A stretch of DNA of 64,000 nt from the NCBI RefSeq assembly GCF_007747995.1, contig NZ_CP036276.1, positions 248,001-312,000 on the forward strand, given 5' to 3'. Numbering within the stretch: the stretch's first letter is position 1; each line of letters opens with the position of its first letter. A model generated the notes under the pieces. That model had not been told where the DNA came from, did not search any database, and was given only the letters and a program-made list of their open reading frames with translations. This DNA is from Symmachiella dynata. Lineage in GTDB: Bacteria > Planctomycetota > Planctomycetia > Planctomycetales > Planctomycetaceae. The translations under genes and the position numbers were made by a program. Shown here one piece after another: positions 49,801-57,367 of this stretch.

Positions 49801-49960
49801 CGCGGTGCCTGCCGCAGTGGGAGACAACGGCGCCAACGAGGAACAACAACTTCGCGATGCTTTGTCGCGCTGTGGGGGAAACAAGGCCCGCGCTGCACGA
49901 CTGTTGGGCATGCCCCGCAGCACGTATTACAGCCGGCTGAAAAAGTACCGTATTTCGTAA
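46883..49960 (+). CDS. Membrane-bound sigma-54-dependent transcriptional activator with PDZ-like and GAF-like domains
   Basis: The 1025-residue protein has an N-terminal membrane helix, a PDZ-like region (about 60-110, GSRLLSIGGQPVRTFTEF), some eight further membrane helices (about 170-465), a GAF-like domain (about 500-660) and a coiled coil. The AAA+ sigma-54 activator domain has Walker A GESGTGKE (about 722), GAFTGA (about 770), and Walker B GTLFLDEIGD. The C-terminus is a Fis-type HTH (NKARAARLLGMPRSTYYSRLKK). GAFTGA is intact, so it should contact RNA polymerase-sigma-54. The start is the ATG at 46883 after GGATAGG. It probably senses an envelope signal through the PDZ and membrane parts. 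Confidence 0.93.
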   Translation: MARYDGLKPARRWPLVLAGIAVLVYSIIVLGFVSQSRDLGLRCLMPNEEDLVAAGEHPENEVGVRIDRVFDVTTDGDRPQEGSRLLSIGGQPVRTFTEFTQALANLRSTPTPVGSFVPQTSDSEEHAGPIVEKLPSHERWIEVEFFKEDGDPSDPYSPFLQEKRLPLGALSLSLVWFTLHLGIFVVGAMAYWKRPFDAAARMFFAMCIVTVVAFVGGYHWWVIAARLWLNIPFAICAMLVPVVTLHFFLVFPHRKPWFARHPRTILAAIYALPLAATTGMVTLLCYSAWQHAHSDAYALGDLLFTLSYIQKSIYGYLAVATVYFVATLYALYDSYQTTKNTAEHNQVKWILWAAAASTLPVGYTLLLALNDRVEFAVGHARFPMFIASLLFMMAYAVGIIRYKLMLVDQVFSRGTLYFLLSFGVLIVYSLAITLSSLLGMMQDMQFLHQVISVTPVVLVAVILLGWIRDRVQQTLDRSFYREKYQLDKVMQGMNQAVAHLGDHLGDPATLGQQMLTSCHDVLHINQAAVYLRSGPNEDFNLIAVQGDMSPPARLANDPELTIPLLENASLQRTSLGGRGPRSKVQTILRELDVDLIHRLEMEGELAGFVLLGRKRDDSAYTAEDLTFLTALGQIMTLHSSKVHDEITRLNKELSLKTERVAEQQRQISILQSEIMGSRDPQKITVQGGFRNELIRGNSKAIRQLLDTVQKVSHSESSVLIRGESGTGKELLAQTLHMNSPRHEGPMVRVHCAALSPSLLESELFGHSKGAFTGAHRDKEGRFEMANGGTLFLDEIGDISLETQVKLLRVLQERSFEPVGGTRTIQVDVRLVTATHQDLESLILQGRFREDLYYRLNVISMTLPPLRDRVDDIFELARHFLGRAAQRIGKPISHLDDETVDILKQYPWPGNIRELENVIERAVVLADDEVITPGDLPREILFPNPSQLQLGSQKRHAPSGKQPVAGGETEKVPVAVPAAVGDNGANEEQQLRDALSRCGGNKARAARLLGMPRSTYYSRLKKYRIS

Positions 49961-50053
49961 CGCGAACGCACTTTGCCCACGACTTGGTGGGCGAACTGTT
50001 GCGGTCCTTGGATCCACGTCGAATCCACCTCGGATCAGCTTTGCGTTCTCGTC

Positions 50054-52804
50054 TTAATCGCGGTGCTGTGAAATGCTGGCGCGCGTGGGGCTGATGTGCG
50101 GCTTCAGTGAAACTGAACTCGTGGAGGCTGGTGCTGGTTCAGCGCGGACGATTGTCGGCATCGACTTGCGCACTTGACGTTCGATGAACGTCCCCAGCGG
50201 CCCGGCCAACAATGCGGGAAGCAAAATCACATCGGCAACCAGCGCCATGCCAATCAGCGATGCCATCAACCAGCCGAAACGGCTGATCAATAACAACTCC
50301 GCTGGGTACAACACAATCAGTCCCAAACTGGTGACAATGCTGGTTTGAAACATCGCCGGTCCGCAATGCTCTAATGCTTGTGCGATAGATTGCTTGCGGG
50401 TGAGGTTGTCAAAAATCCCGGTGCGGAACCACGTCAGCAGGTGCACGGTTCCGTCGACGGCGATCCCCAGTGCTACCGAAGCGGTGATCATGGTGCCAAT
50501 GTCCACTGGAATTCTAAACCACGAAATCATGCCGAAGACCATGCCGATCGGCAGCACATTCGGCAGCATGGCGAAAAATCCTGCCAGCGGATGCCGCAGC
50601 ACGACCATCAACACGCAACCGATCATTGCAAACGCTAGCCCGAAACTGGTGATCAGGCTGTTCAGAACTTCTTGTTGGGTTTCTAAAAACAGCGGCACCA
50701 TGCCGGTGACGACATGTCCCGCGGTTGGTTCTAGCCGTAATGCTTCGGCGCTGATTTGGTCCATCTGGGCCATCAAGTCACCGTAATCGACATCAGTGAG
50801 CACGGCGACTTGTGCCGTGATTTTCCACAGCTCATCCCCCGGTTCGCTAAAGTCAGTTTTCTCTTCAGCGACGACTAGCAAGGTTTGCGCCTGGTGGTTT
50901 TTGTCCTCTTTGACACGGGTCTCCATTGCCCGTGCGGCGGTTTGTTCCCGCAGGCGGGCTAAGCGGGAGGCGTCCTCGGGCAGCGGTTCGGGCGTGGGCA
51001 GAAAGTCGGCCAACGACATGGTTCCGCTGACATCGGACAATTGCGAGATTTTCGCCTGCAGGTCACGCACCAATTGGGCACGCTCCGCAAAGTTCGGCCC
51101 GCCCCGTTTCACGTCCGCAAATTTGGCAACGATTTGGACCGGTACCACCCCGGAGAGGTTGTTTTCTAAAAACGCATAGTCCTGATAAACCCGCGATGTC
51201 TCCGGGAAATACTTGATCACCTTGGTTTCGGTGCGGAAGTAAGCCAAGCCGGAGGTCGTTGCCACACATGCCACAAGAAAAACACAGGTCACGATAGTGC
51301 TATGTTCAGTGATCCAATCTGCCAAATTTCGCCAATAAAGATGCTCGGTTTCTTCGACTTTGGGCTGCTTGGGCGGCCACAATTGCAGTAGCGAGGGCAG
51401 GGCATATAAAACCATCACCAGCGAAATGAGCATGCCGGCCGCTGAGTACAAACCAAAATCACGCACGGGCGTGAGATGGCTGGTCGCCAGTGACAACAGC
51501 CCTATGATCGTTGTGAAGCTGGCGAGCATACATGGCTTGCGAGCCATTTCGACGGCTTCGACGACGGCCGTTCGCATATCGCGCGCCGCCGCGTGTTTCC
51601 AATAATTGCCGACATGAATGCTGCCGGAAATTGTTAGCATTAACAGTAATGACGGCATCACAATCAGCACCATATTCATGCTCCCCCCTGTTATGGGGAC
51701 CAAGGCTACGGTGACGAGTGGCGTCAAATACGAAACGGCCAGGACCATCAGTCCCAGACGAAAGCTGCGCATCATATAAAACGTTAGTAACAGCCCCACC
51801 AAACCGGAGAGGATCATCACCGAGCGTTGGTGTAACATCCACAACGGAAAATTTGTGTTCCACGACGACTTGATGACTGCCTGGTTGAGCGCCGAAGCGG
51901 CCACAGCGCCGCCGGAAAGATGCAATGTTTCCGGGGCAATTCCGACCTCCTCAGCGGCGGCACGAATGCTCCGGATGGTTTCTCCCTTGTCGGCCATTCC
52001 AGCTTCGTTGATATAAATGACGACCGCCACCGGCGCGCCCGGGTAGAAGAAAGCATCCTCTACGATCGGTTCCGTGGGTTGGTCCCCCTCAGTATCCTCG
52101 AATCGTAGATCGAGGATCGCATCCTGAAAGGCGATCGTTTCCGGGATTCCGGGTTTCATGCCGGGCCAACTCACGCGCAGATCGTGCTGCGAAGCGAGAA
52201 CTTCTTCCAGTTTTTCTTCGTCGGTGGCGTCTTCGGTGTCGGTGAGCAGTTTGTCCTGAATTTTATCCAGGACTTCGACCTCTAAACCGAGTTCTGATTT
52301 CGCCCACTCGGCGATTTTCGCGCGCGCCGCCTTTTCGCGGTGCTTGCCGGTTTCAGACAGGACCAGCCGCAGTTTGCCCGCGCTGATCAACACGCCCGAC
52401 AGTCGTTCCAGCGACTCGTCGCGCGTCACGTCGTTTTGTTCCATCCGGTCCAGCAGTTCCAGCGGGGTGCGGACCTTGGAAATGAACGGCAGCCCGCCTC
52501 GTCGGCGCCCGTTGGAGTCGGCCTTGCCTTGCAGTTTCTCGGCAAATTCTTCCAGCCGGGGATCGCCAATCTGGCTGTCATCCCAGGAGGCCAAGACCGC
52601 ATCTTCGTGCGGGAACTGCTTCTCCAGCCAGCGGAACTTGCGGGCCTGCAGATTGTTTGGCTCCAGCCAATCGCCGACGTTGTTTTCCAGTTCGACGTCG
52701 CGGAGACCCAGTACGGCGATGGGAGCAATAAATGCCATACCCACCACGACCCACAGGGCCAGCCCCATCCCGCCGGGACCTCGCCTCTCGAAAAAATGCC
52801 TCAT
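50054..52804 (-). CDS. MMPL/RND-family transporter
   Basis: The 916-residue protein has the MMPL/SSD layout: one N-terminal helix, a large periplasmic loop (about 40-310), a bundle of helices (about 320-480), a second periplasmic loop (about 500-720) and a final helix bundle. Segments such as ISGSIHVGNYWKHAAA and ITASVALGIAVDGTVHLLTWF are typical. The family exports lipids, hopanoids or other hydrophobic compounds using proton motive force. No substrate can be assigned. It converges with the sigma-54 activator gene. Confidence 0.88.
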   Translation of the reverse strand: MRHFFERRGPGGMGLALWVVVGMAFIAPIAVLGLRDVELENNVGDWLEPNNLQARKFRWLEKQFPHEDAVLASWDDSQIGDPRLEEFAEKLQGKADSNGRRRGGLPFISKVRTPLELLDRMEQNDVTRDESLERLSGVLISAGKLRLVLSETGKHREKAARAKIAEWAKSELGLEVEVLDKIQDKLLTDTEDATDEEKLEEVLASQHDLRVSWPGMKPGIPETIAFQDAILDLRFEDTEGDQPTEPIVEDAFFYPGAPVAVVIYINEAGMADKGETIRSIRAAAEEVGIAPETLHLSGGAVAASALNQAVIKSSWNTNFPLWMLHQRSVMILSGLVGLLLTFYMMRSFRLGLMVLAVSYLTPLVTVALVPITGGSMNMVLIVMPSLLLMLTISGSIHVGNYWKHAAARDMRTAVVEAVEMARKPCMLASFTTIIGLLSLATSHLTPVRDFGLYSAAGMLISLVMVLYALPSLLQLWPPKQPKVEETEHLYWRNLADWITEHSTIVTCVFLVACVATTSGLAYFRTETKVIKYFPETSRVYQDYAFLENNLSGVVPVQIVAKFADVKRGGPNFAERAQLVRDLQAKISQLSDVSGTMSLADFLPTPEPLPEDASRLARLREQTAARAMETRVKEDKNHQAQTLLVVAEEKTDFSEPGDELWKITAQVAVLTDVDYGDLMAQMDQISAEALRLEPTAGHVVTGMVPLFLETQQEVLNSLITSFGLAFAMIGCVLMVVLRHPLAGFFAMLPNVLPIGMVFGMISWFRIPVDIGTMITASVALGIAVDGTVHLLTWFRTGIFDNLTRKQSIAQALEHCGPAMFQTSIVTSLGLIVLYPAELLLISRFGWLMASLIGMALVADVILLPALLAGPLGTFIERQVRKSMPTIVRAEPAPASTSSVSLKPHISPTRASISQHRD

Positions 52805-53277
52805 ACGGTAACTTTCGCGGCGGTAAACGATGGCCCGCCGAGGGTATTTTTAGGGGTGAATCTTCAAAATTCGAGGGGATTGCACCACTCGAACGCACAG
52901 GGACGATCGGTCTCAATGCGGATGTCGCACCACGCAATAGGTGGAGAAATGAGTGTCATTGGGACCGACGATTGCCACAATAACGGGCATTCTAGCACTT
53001 TCTGCAATTTTCGGGAAAGGCCGGGTTGCCAATACTGCAGCAAGTTCTACCGCAACGCTCACCCGAACTGACGAAAAGGAGGTTCAGGAAAAATGGGAGG
53101 ATTGCGTGCCACCTTGTCCTTGTCTGATCCAGCATCAACCGCCAATATCTCGCGGTAACGATTGAGGTTTCCCTGCGGGCGCGGTAAGAAATATCTCAAA
53201 ACCGAAATATAATTAGCGACTCTTGCAAAGTTCCCGGCGCACATGGCCGGACATTCCTCGGAAAGGACAGCCCCCTG
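52805..53277. other. Divergent intergenic region
   Basis: About 470 bp between the MMPL gene (minus) and the oxidoreductase gene (plus). AAGGA precedes the oxidoreductase start. No other signal is clear. Confidence 0.35.
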
Positions 53278-54351
53278 ATGCCTATCGGCTTTGGACTCGT
53301 AGGGTGCGGCATGATTGCCTCGTTTCATGTCCGCGCAATAGAAGATTTACGTGGCGCCAAAGTGGTGGCGCTGTTCGATTCGTTCCCAGCTTCGGCGGAG
53401 CGGTTAGCCAAATCGATTCCCGGCGTTGCTGTGTACAGCGATTACGGCGAATTCCTCAAACATCCCGGTTTAGACATCGTCAACGTCTGCACCCCCAGTG
53501 GGGCCCACATGGAGGTGGCCGTCAAAGCGGCCAACGCCAAAAAGCACGTTGTTGTGGAAAAACCGCTGGAAATCACACTCAAACGCTGTGACAAAATCAT
53601 CGAGGCTTGCAAGAAAAACAAGGTTAAATTGGCCACGATCCTGCCCTCGCGATTTAGTGGGGCGAACATGGCGCTCAAAAAGGCGATTGATAGCGGTCGC
53701 TTTGGTAAATTGACGTTGGGCGACACCTACGTCAAGTGGTGGCGCAGTCAAGAGTACTATGACAGCGGCGGATGGCGGGGAACTTGGGCACTCGACGGCG
53801 GGGGAGCCTACATGAACCAGGCGATTCACAATGTGGATTTGCTGTACTGGCTCATGGGAGACGTCGCGGAAGTCTCGGGAATCACTGACCGGTTGGCGCA
53901 CGAGCGGATTGAGGTGGAAGACACGGGTGTCGCCACCGTGCGATTCAAAAACGGTGCCCTGGGCGTCCTAGAAGCGACGACGAGCGCCTATCCCGGTTTG
54001 CTGAAAAAGACGGAAATTCACGGCACGACCGGCACGGCGATCGTAGAGCAAGATGACATTTTGCTGTGGGATTTCGCGAAATCGACCAAGAAGGACGACA
54101 CGATTCGCGAAACATACGCCAAAAAAGCAGGCAATACCGGGGGCGCCAGCGACCCGTCGGCGATTTCCTATGCCGGCCATTTGGCACAATTGAAAGACTT
54201 CATCAAGGCGATCAAAACCAATGGCACTCCTGTGATTGATGGTCGCGAAGGTCGTAAAAGCGTGGAAATCATTCTGGCGATCTACAAATCCTCGCACACC
54301 GGTCGCCGCGTGCAATTGCCGCTGAAAAGCGACCCCCGCCTCCCGCGCTGA
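53278..54351 (+). CDS. Gfo/Idh/MocA family oxidoreductase
   Basis: The 357-residue protein has an N-terminal Rossmann fold (GFGLVGCGMIASFHVRAI), the conserved HVVVEKPLEITL with the catalytic Lys, and a C-terminal alpha/beta domain with DGGGAYMNQAIHNVDLLYWL carrying the usual His and Asp. These NAD(P)-dependent enzymes oxidise or reduce sugars and inositols. It has no signal peptide. The REP/RAYT locus follows directly after its stop. Confidence 0.92.
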   Translation: MPIGFGLVGCGMIASFHVRAIEDLRGAKVVALFDSFPASAERLAKSIPGVAVYSDYGEFLKHPGLDIVNVCTPSGAHMEVAVKAANAKKHVVVEKPLEITLKRCDKIIEACKKNKVKLATILPSRFSGANMALKKAIDSGRFGKLTLGDTYVKWWRSQEYYDSGGWRGTWALDGGGAYMNQAIHNVDLLYWLMGDVAEVSGITDRLAHERIEVEDTGVATVRFKNGALGVLEATTSAYPGLLKKTEIHGTTGTAIVEQDDILLWDFAKSTKKDDTIRETYAKKAGNTGGASDPSAISYAGHLAQLKDFIKAIKTNGTPVIDGREGRKSVEIILAIYKSSHTGRRVQLPLKSDPRLPR

Positions 54352-54390
54352 TGTTGCGGAATATGCGTCATTGATCGTTATTGATCGTTG

Positions 54391-54474
54391 GTACCCCCCG
54401 GCGGAGCCGGGGGCTGACAGCAGAAATCGGTCATCAGCGCGTTCTTCCCTCAGCCCCCGGCTTTGCCGGGGGGC
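54391..54474. repeat. REP-type inverted pair (BIME-like) at the 3' side of the RAYT gene
   Basis: Two GC-rich palindromes face each other. The first (54391-54417) has stem CCCCCGGC / GCCGGGGG and is flanked by GTAC and CTGA. The second (54450-54474) is its reverse-complement version, with a TTT loop. They are 32 bp apart. The architecture is repeated at 54966-55049. Confidence 0.88.
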
Positions 54475-54934
54475 AACGCCCAGCAACCCACCGGCACCCA
54501 TGATGCCGTAAAATATACGCCCGCGCGATATCAATTTCCGCGTCCGTAAAAAGACAGCGATGACAATACCCCGCTGTCCAAATGCGGCCGCGCGCCAAAC
54601 GTTGCCGCATTCGGTTTTTGAGCCGCCCAATCATCGTGGCGACCGCATCAAAACCGTGAGCGCAAATCCAATGCAGGTGCCAGGTGTCGACGCTCACGTC
54701 GGTGACCACATACCCAAATTCATCACCGGCCGCAATGAGCGCCTCAAAGAGTTGACTCTGTTCATCGGCATCAAAGAAAACCGGCGTTCGCGACAGCAGT
54801 TGTTTGGAATACTGCAACAGCCGAGGTTCGTGCGGCAAAATGCGTTTGTCCTCGACGTATCCACGCAAGTCGCCGGGGAGCCACGTCCCGTAACTTGTGG
54901 TTGTGACCATCGTGGCGAGCACGTCTTGGGGCAT
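54434..54934 (-). CDS. REP-associated tyrosine transposase (RAYT), IS200/Y1 family
   Basis: The 166-residue protein has the Y1/HUH features: an N-terminal TTTSYGTWLPGDLRG, the His-x-His pair in DTWHLHWI (His86, His88) and a candidate catalytic Tyr140 in DIARAYILRHHG. RAYTs are single-copy transposase relatives thought to mobilise REP elements. Here the gene is bracketed by two REP pairs, and its last codons (CPPAKPGAEGRTR) are encoded by a REP palindrome. An upstream frame to 55339 runs through the other REP pair and is not protein-like. Start at 54934 or 54910. Confidence 0.85.
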   Translation of the reverse strand: MPQDVLATMVTTTSYGTWLPGDLRGYVEDKRILPHEPRLLQYSKQLLSRTPVFFDADEQSQLFEALIAAGDEFGYVVTDVSVDTWHLHWICAHGFDAVATMIGRLKNRMRQRLARGRIWTAGYCHRCLFTDAEIDIARAYILRHHGCRWVAGRCPPAKPGAEGRTR

Positions 54935-54965
54935 TGCGCTGGGTTCCGGTATCGGCTCATCGGAC

Positions 54966-55049
54966 GTACCCCCCGGCGGAGCCGGGGGCTGGGAGAGAAA
55001 AATTTTCACACGCAACCATCCATCAGCCCCCGGCTCCGCCGGGGGGTAC
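54966..55049. repeat. REP-type inverted pair (BIME-like) at the 5' side of the RAYT gene
   Basis: Palindromes at 54966-54991 and 55023-55049 have the same CCCCCGGC / GCCGGGGG stem and GTAC/CTG flanks as the pair at 54391-54474, with 31 bp between them. Just after it, a GGGGGGTACGCACA unit is duplicated in tandem (55041-55076). The pair starts about 32 bp upstream of the RAYT start codon. Confidence 0.88.
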
Positions 55050-55196
55050 GCACATATTGCGGGGGGGTACGCACAGATTGTTTTCACCCTACCACCGCCG
55101 CATGCATCGATCAACATCCGGCCGGGGTTGACGCAAATTGCCGCAAGGGCGACACTTCCGCTGCATACGACAGCAACAGTCAAGGAGTGACGCACG

Positions 55197-56162
55197 ATGC
55201 GGCGGCGGCGATGGCGATACGTGGCGGAGTACGCGGTTTTTCGCACCTTTGTGGGCTTGGTCGATGCCATGCCCGCGCGGGCAGCGGCGCGCGTGGCGGA
55301 AATGGCCGGCAATGCATTCTTCCGCTTTTTGCCGCGCAAGCTGACCCGCTATCAGGTCGCGCGGGACAATCTGCAGAATGCCTTCGGCGAGGAAATCAAC
55401 GATGCGCAAGCCGACGACATCATCCGCCGGATGTGGGTGCATCTGTTTCGCATGGTTGTGGAGATGATCCAACTCCGCCGCAAGCTCCGCGTGGAGAACT
55501 GCAAACAGGTGCTGCGGTTTCATCAAAAAGAAGAGGTCGTGCAAGCACTCTACAGCGACCGTCCGGTGCTCTTCTTGAGCGGGCATTTTGGCAACTGGGA
55601 AATCGGCATCAGTTGTTTTGGGGTGTTCGGCTTCGAAATGAACATCGTCGCCCGCGATTTGGATAACCCGTACCTCGACAAGTGGTTTCGCCAGTTCCGC
55701 GAACAGACCGGCCATCATACGATCTCCAAAAAAGGAGGATTCGACAAGATGGCCGTCGAACTGGCCGCCGGCGGCACGATCGCGCTGTTGGGTGATCAGG
55801 ATGCGGGACGCCGCGGCGTCTTCGTCGATTTCTTCGGCCGCCCCGCCTCGACGCACCGCGCGATTGCCCTGATGGCGCTGCAATACGATGCGCTGATCTG
55901 CGTCGGCTATTCGCGCCGTCTGGAAGACCGCTTCGGCGACGGATTGCCGCTACACTACGAGGTGGGCTGCGAAGAAGTGATCGACCCGCGCACCATCGAC
56001 GCTGACGATGAGGTGGCGGAAATCACCCGCCGCTACAGCGCCGCCTTGGAACGCGCGATTCGCAAATCCCCCGAACAATATTTCTGGGTCCATCGCCGTT
56101 GGAAAAGCATTCCGGGGCAAAAGCGAAAACGCAAACGACAGCCACTGAAAAAAGCGGGCTGA
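55197..56162 (+). CDS. LpxL/HtrB-type lysophospholipid acyltransferase
   Basis: The 321-residue protein has the family's HxxxxE motif in FLSGHFGNWEIG, then ALLGDQDAGRRGVFVDFFGRPAS, and a C-terminal YFWVHRRWKS. LpxL-type enzymes add secondary acyl chains to lipid A. One N-terminal amphipathic/membrane segment precedes the domain. AAGGAG lies about ten bases before the ATG. The C-terminus is very basic. It lies next to the REP/RAYT locus but is unrelated to it. Confidence 0.9.
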   Translation: MRRRRWRYVAEYAVFRTFVGLVDAMPARAAARVAEMAGNAFFRFLPRKLTRYQVARDNLQNAFGEEINDAQADDIIRRMWVHLFRMVVEMIQLRRKLRVENCKQVLRFHQKEEVVQALYSDRPVLFLSGHFGNWEIGISCFGVFGFEMNIVARDLDNPYLDKWFRQFREQTGHHTISKKGGFDKMAVELAAGGTIALLGDQDAGRRGVFVDFFGRPASTHRAIALMALQYDALICVGYSRRLEDRFGDGLPLHYEVGCEEVIDPRTIDADDEVAEITRRYSAALERAIRKSPEQYFWVHRRWKSIPGQKRKRKRQPLKKAG

Positions 56163-56217
56163 CGCTCAGAGCGAATCATCAAAATCCGTTTTCGCAAAGG
56201 AATATCAGCGCGACGGG

Positions 56218-56240
56218 AGGGCGAAGCTCCTGCTGAGCCG
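56218..56240 (+). repeat. Short dispersed repeat, copy 2 (23 bp)
   Basis: Identical to 21224-21246 in the same orientation, located 55 bp after the acyltransferase stop and 31 bp before a long inverted repeat. Confidence 0.7.
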
Positions 56241-56271
56241 TTTTGCAGCTTCACGCGGACGGATCCCCAAA

Positions 56272-56346
56272 GTAGGTCATGCTGTGCATGACGATGCTTG
56301 GGCAATTGTCAATCTTTTGCGATTTGTCATGCACAGCATGACCTAC
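56272..56346. repeat. Perfect 21-bp inverted repeat with 33-bp loop
   Basis: The left arm (56272-56292) and right arm (56326-56346) are exact reverse complements. Each arm also contains the near-palindrome GTCATGC-ACA-GCATGAC. This is a REP/BIME-like architecture of a second sequence class. It lies between convergent genes and may also act as a terminator, although no T run follows. Confidence 0.85.
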
Positions 56347-56383
56347 GAAAATGACGGCACCGCACGGATTTGAAAACAGATGT

Positions 56384-57367
56384 TCACGGCGCCTTGTTTG
56401 CCGGTGGAAGAGATAGCGTTTCAATCTGCTCATACAGCCGAGCTAACTCTAAGAGCTGCTCCTCAAGCAGTGCGTCATGCTCTTCTGCTGCGAGCGTTGG
56501 TTTTTTGTCGCGCAGTTCATGCAGCTGTAGTTCCAAGTCGTTACGTTGACGGCGAAGCTCTTCGGGGATGCTTCGTTCCAGCTCACTGCGGATCAGGTGA
56601 AACTGATGCGCCCGCCGTCCGTCGACCGCTTGGGCGGACTCGGCTTTTTGTGCGGCCCGGACACCTTGGAACCATTCCGCTGCGGCGCCTAACCCGTCGC
56701 CGTTGTCGTCCAACAGCGCGTGTTCGGTCGCTAAGCGACCTTGTTGTTTGTATTCGGCTTCGGTGTTTCGCGAAGCGGCGAGGAACGCTTCCAGCAACGA
56801 GGTCTGTCCATCTTTATCAATGTCGGCCTGCGGATCGGTAATCGCCTGAGAAAAGAAACCACCAAAGCGACAGTAGTTTTGTTCGCTTCCCGATTTGGTG
56901 GCGGTCACCACCATCCGTCCGGGAGCGGAGAGCGCATTGATGAACGGCCCGCTGCACGATGCGCAATTGATAATCGCAGTCGGCCGTTGCACCGCTTCGA
57001 GCCAATTTTTTAATTCCGTGGCTGTGACGTCCGGTCCCCGTAGATTGAATTTCGCAGCGCGGCCGTCGAACGTGCCGTGCCCGATCAATACGATCCACAG
57101 GTCGCCTTGCGTCTGCTCTGCTTCTTTCACGATGACTTCTTGGAGGGCGTCATGATCATCGCCGTTGATTTGTGCGTCCCCACCAATCAACGTGAACCGC
57201 GCATCGGCTTGCTGGGCCGCGGTCTGCCAACGTTCGCTCCAAGTTGCAAATTCGCCGGCATATTCGCTAGTCCCGGGGGCGCCGATAACGACCACGACCG
57301 CGGTTTGGTCGAGGGCGACCGGGTCTTGGCCGACGAACATCAATAACATCAATGGCAACAAATTCAC
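56384..57367 (-). CDS. Exported caspase-like (C13/C14-fold) protein with EF-hand-like loops
   Basis: The 327-residue protein begins at a GTG (57367) overlapping the upstream stop as GTGA. A hydrophobic N-terminus suggests export. The caspase-fold dyad is His97 in VLIGHGTFDG and Cys138 in INCASCSGPF, where Cys-x-Gly spacing resembles caspases. Two loops fit the EF-hand calcium pattern: residues 182-193 (DIDKDGQTSLLE) and 220-231 (DDNGDGLGAAAE). The C-terminus is a coiled coil rich in Glu and Leu. It is the last gene of the BatA-type operon. Peptidase activity and calcium binding are inferred. Confidence 0.8.
   Translation of the reverse strand: MNLLPLMLLMFVGQDPVALDQTAVVVVIGAPGTSEYAGEFATWSERWQTAAQQADARFTLIGGDAQINGDDHDALQEVIVKEAEQTQGDLWIVLIGHGTFDGRAAKFNLRGPDVTATELKNWLEAVQRPTAIINCASCSGPFINALSAPGRMVVTATKSGSEQNYCRFGGFFSQAITDPQADIDKDGQTSLLEAFLAASRNTEAEYKQQGRLATEHALLDDNGDGLGAAAEWFQGVRAAQKAESAQAVDGRRAHQFHLIRSELERSIPEELRRQRNDLELQLHELRDKKPTLAAEEHDALLEEQLLELARLYEQIETLSLPPANKAP

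Noticed and set aside
54560-55666. 368-codon plus-strand open frame across the REP/RAYT locus
   Set aside because: Runs through REP palindromes and into another frame of the acyltransferase gene; its composition is not protein-like.
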